From NCBI GenBank assembly GCA_020027635.1, contig JAHKKL010000080.1, positions 1 through 9,105 on the forward strand: a stretch of DNA of 9,105 nucleotides, given 5' to 3'. The translations under genes were made by a program, and so were the position numbers. The notes below the pieces were generated by a model, which was not told the origin of the DNA, did not search any database, and was given only the letters and a program-made list of their open reading frames with translations. Positions 7,719 to 9,105 of the stretch are shown piece after piece; the stretch's first letter is position 1; each line of letters starts with the position of its first letter. Source of the stretch: Gammaproteobacteria bacterium. GTDB taxonomy: Bacteria > Pseudomonadota > Gammaproteobacteria > UBA9214.

Positions 7719-8138
7719 TTATTGATCCAGTGAATCGAGTGCTTTCTTGAAACGGTTGGCGTGAGAACGCTCGGCCTTGGCCAGGGTTTCAAACCAGTCC
7801 GCAATTTCCTCAAAGCCTTCATCGCGCGCCGATCTGGCCATGCCCGGATACATATCGGTGTACTCATGGGTCTCACCGGCAATCGCCGCCTTCAGATTAT
7901 TCGAAGTGGCGCCAATGGGAAGCCCCGTAGCCGGATCGCCGACCTGTTCAAGGTATTCAAGATGACCGTGGGCATGACCGGTCTCTCCTTCCGCCGTGGA
8001 ACGAAACACCGTAGCGACATCGTTGTACCCCTCCACATCCGCCTTGGCGGCAAAATACAGGTAACGGCGATTGGCCTGAGATTCACCCGCGAAGGCATCC
8101 TTGAGATTTTTTTCCGTCTTGCTGCCTTTAAGATTCAT
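7719..8138 (-). CDS. Rubrerythrin-like diiron protein without a rubredoxin domain
   Basis: This 139-residue protein is a ferritin-like four-helix bundle of the rubrerythrin (erythrin-domain) type. The diiron ligands of rubrerythrin are all visible: E19 in FAGES, E52 and H55 in EGETGHA, E89 and E92 in GETHEY, and E123 with H126 in AERSHA. Rubrerythrins reduce hydrogen peroxide to water in the cytoplasm. Classical ones carry a C-terminal rubredoxin with two CxxC motifs; this one ends at DSLDQ with no cysteine at all, so electrons must come from a separate protein, and the Fe-S protein next door is the obvious candidate. The ATG at 8138 has GAGGAAA about 6 nt upstream. It is the first gene of the minus-strand cluster, directly behind the promoter and palindrome at 8189-8217. 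Confidence 0.95.
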   Translation of the reverse strand: MNLKGSKTEKNLKDAFAGESQANRRYLYFAAKADVEGYNDVATVFRSTAEGETGHAHGHLEYLEQVGDPATGLPIGATSNNLKAAIAGETHEYTDMYPGMARSARDEGFEEIADWFETLAKAERSHANRFKKALDSLDQ

Positions 8139-8188
8139 AGCGATTTCCTCGTGCGAAATAATGAAGTGAATTGTATGGTACCTGATAC

Positions 8189-8209
8189 AGTTTAGAATTG
8201 TTCTAAACT
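8189..8209. promoter_or_regulatory. Perfect palindromic operator, Fur-superfamily (PerR/Irr)-like
   Basis: AGTTTAGAA, three bases, then TTCTAAACT make a perfect 9-3-9 inverted repeat. The core TTTAGAA-N3-TTCTAAA resembles Irr-type boxes and, read as a 7-1-7 repeat, PerR boxes of the Fur superfamily. It covers the promoter spacer and the whole -10 hexamer, where a bound repressor would block RNA polymerase. Peroxide or iron control would suit a rubrerythrin operon. No regulator gene is present in the window, so the cognate factor is inferred only from the motif. Confidence 0.6.
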
Positions 8210-8217
8210 TTTTGCAA
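8189..8217 (-). promoter_or_regulatory. Predicted sigma70-type promoter of the rubrerythrin operon
   Basis: Read on the minus strand, TTGCAA (8217-8212) and TAAACT (8194-8189) are separated by exactly 17 bp. Transcription would begin near 8182 and leave a leader of about 44 nt before the rubrerythrin ATG. The spacing is ideal and the hexamers are near consensus, but no start site has been measured. Confidence 0.65.
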
Positions 8218-8339
8218 ATCTAGCCCAGCACCCTGACGGGGCAAGTACTGGCAAGCTTCGGGTGACGACATCAGACGTTTCGTTGACCCCCCTCACCCGG
8301 CTGGGGTAACGTAGGCCGATTCGTTATAAGTTTCAAGCA

Positions 8340-8582
8340 ATGGCCAGAAAACAACAGGAAACACTCGCGTTCGAAAAATCCCTGAAGGAGCTGGAAGCCT
8401 TGGTTGCGAGGATGGAGCAAGGCAACCTGAGCCTGGAGGAATCCCTGCAGCATTTCGAACGTGGAATTCAACTGACGCGCACCTGCCAGCAGGCATTGGA
8501 GGAGGCCGAACAAAAGGTTGAAATCCTGTTGAAAAGATCCGGCCAGGATGACACGGCTCCGTTCGCCAGTGAAGACGCCTGA
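8340..8582 (+). CDS. xseB: Exodeoxyribonuclease VII small subunit (XseB)
   Basis: XseB binds in several copies to the large subunit XseA to form exonuclease VII, which degrades single-stranded DNA to oligonucleotides. The 80-residue product has the usual length and sequence pattern: FEKSLKELEALVARME (12-27), GNLSLEESLQHFERGIQLTRTCQQAL (28-53), then EEAEQKVEILL (54-64) and an acidic tail. It is almost entirely helical. The ATG at 8340 gives the normal N-terminus; the ribosome binding site is weak. The gene is followed immediately by ispA, the arrangement known from E. coli and many other gammaproteobacteria. The large subunit gene xseA is not in the window. Confidence 0.96.
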   Translation: MARKQQETLAFEKSLKELEALVARMEQGNLSLEESLQHFERGIQLTRTCQQALEEAEQKVEILLKRSGQDDTAPFASEDA

Positions 8583-9105
8583 TCCTTCCCTGCAGGCATT
8601 CATGGCAAATTGCCAGGCACGTCTCGAGAAAAGCCTGCATTACTGGCTACCCGACGGCAACACCCTCCCGTCATCCCTCCATGAAGCCATGCGATACGCG
8701 ATACTGGGCGGCGGCAAACGCATCCGCCCCGCCCTCGTCTATGCCAGTGGTCAATCCGTCGGCAGTCGCTGGGAACAGCTGGACAGTGCGGCCTGCGCCA
8801 TCGAACTCATTCACTCCTATTCCCTGGTCCATGACGATCTTCCCGCGATGGACGACGACGATCTGCGCCGGGGCAAACTCAGCTGTCACAAGGTGTTCGG
8901 CGAAGCCATCGCCATACTCGCCGGTGACGCGCTGCAGGCGCTGGCCTTTTATGTACTCGCGCACGATAAAACCTCTCAAAATGCCAAAACCCGGCTGCAG
9001 ATGATCGAAACCCTGGCCCTGGCGGCCGGTTCGCGCGGCATGGTGGGCGGACAGACAATCGATCTCGCGGCCACCGGTCGTCAACTGGGTATTGCCGAAC
9101 TCGAG
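8569..9105 (+). CDS. ispA: Farnesyl diphosphate synthase (IspA), 5' part, cut by the window edge
   Basis: IspA condenses dimethylallyl diphosphate and then geranyl diphosphate with isopentenyl diphosphate to make farnesyl diphosphate, the precursor of quinone side chains and undecaprenyl carriers. The visible 179 codons contain the GGGKRIRPALVYA region, then IHSYSLVHDDLPAMDDDD with the first aspartate-rich motif, followed by LRRGKLSCHKVFGEA and ILAGDALQALAF, all as in E. coli IspA. The second aspartate-rich motif lies beyond the window. Two starts are possible. The GTG at 8569 overlaps the end of xseB by 14 bp and gives an N-terminus of the length seen in E. coli. The ATG at 8602 has a modest CAGG upstream but would shorten the first helix. 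I favour 8569, with translational coupling to xseB, but not strongly. Confidence 0.93.
   Translation, partial: MKTPDPSLQAFMANCQARLEKSLHYWLPDGNTLPSSLHEAMRYAILGGGKRIRPALVYASGQSVGSRWEQLDSAACAIELIHSYSLVHDDLPAMDDDDLRRGKLSCHKVFGEAIAILAGDALQALAFYVLAHDKTSQNAKTRLQMIETLALAAGSRGMVGGQTIDLAATGRQLGIAELE

Larger units (their letters stand above)
8139..8339. promoter_or_regulatory. Divergent intergenic region between rubrerythrin and xseB
   Basis: The left part holds the rubrerythrin ribosome binding site, promoter and palindrome. The right part should drive xseB: TTGACC (8283-8288) followed by a poor -10 candidate (TAACGT near 8307) is the best I can see, and no strong Shine-Dalgarno stands before the xseB ATG. 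I see no RNA gene or further repeat. Confidence 0.4.

Noticed and set aside
8271..8640. Minus-strand frames over xseB and the start of ispA
   Set aside because: They are shadows of xseB and ispA, whose identities are certain.
1..9105. CRISPR arrays, tRNA or rRNA genes, phage or defence genes
   Set aside because: I found no regularly spaced repeats, no structured RNA gene and no such proteins on either strand; the only mobile element is the IS end at the left.

Overview
The window looks like chromosomal DNA from a gammaproteobacterium. ParE, ParC, XseB and IspA all read as close relatives of their enterobacterial counterparts. The combination of a short rubrerythrin, a Cys-rich Fe-S protein and a DUF3501 protein is, from family knowledge, common in environmental (often sulfur- or methane-oxidising) Proteobacteria. 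I cannot name the genus. Almost everything from 1 to 8138 lies on the minus strand; the last kilobase (xseB, ispA) is on the plus strand, divergent from the rubrerythrin operon.

Region 1 (1-836) is one end of an IS4-family (IS50/Tn5-like) insertion sequence. Its transposase gene carries an in-frame TGA where a conserved tryptophan is expected and runs off the left edge of the window. The outer end of the element, at 836, matches the Tn5 mosaic end at 15 of 19 positions and lies 3 bp beyond the stop codon of parC.

Region 2 (840-5460) reads, in transcription order, CNP1-like secreted protein, parE, parC. ParE is full length. ParC is not: at about 2125-2130 the reading frame changes and about 41 conserved residues, including the segment around the RDESD motif, are missing. 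A deletion of about 125 nt at a 5-bp microhomology would explain both. Because topoisomerase IV is normally essential, this is either a sequence/assembly error or a real lesion that needs a second parC copy or another explanation.

Region 3 (5552-8217) is a candidate operon: a rubredoxin-less rubrerythrin, a two-[4Fe-4S]/CCG-domain electron-transfer protein related to GlpC/GlcF/HdrD, and a DUF3501 protein. It has a well-formed sigma70-type promoter (TTGCAA-N17-TAAACT) whose spacer and -10 are covered by a perfect 9-3-9 palindrome resembling Fur-superfamily (PerR/Irr) operators. A strong hairpin separates the first and second genes. I infer a peroxide/iron-responsive redox module: the diiron rubrerythrin would reduce peroxide, the Fe-S protein would supply electrons, and DUF3501 is a partner of unknown function. 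This is the best candidate in the window for an under-described system.

Region 4 (8340-9105) holds xseB (exonuclease VII small subunit) and the 5' part of ispA (farnesyl diphosphate synthase), probably translationally overlapped.
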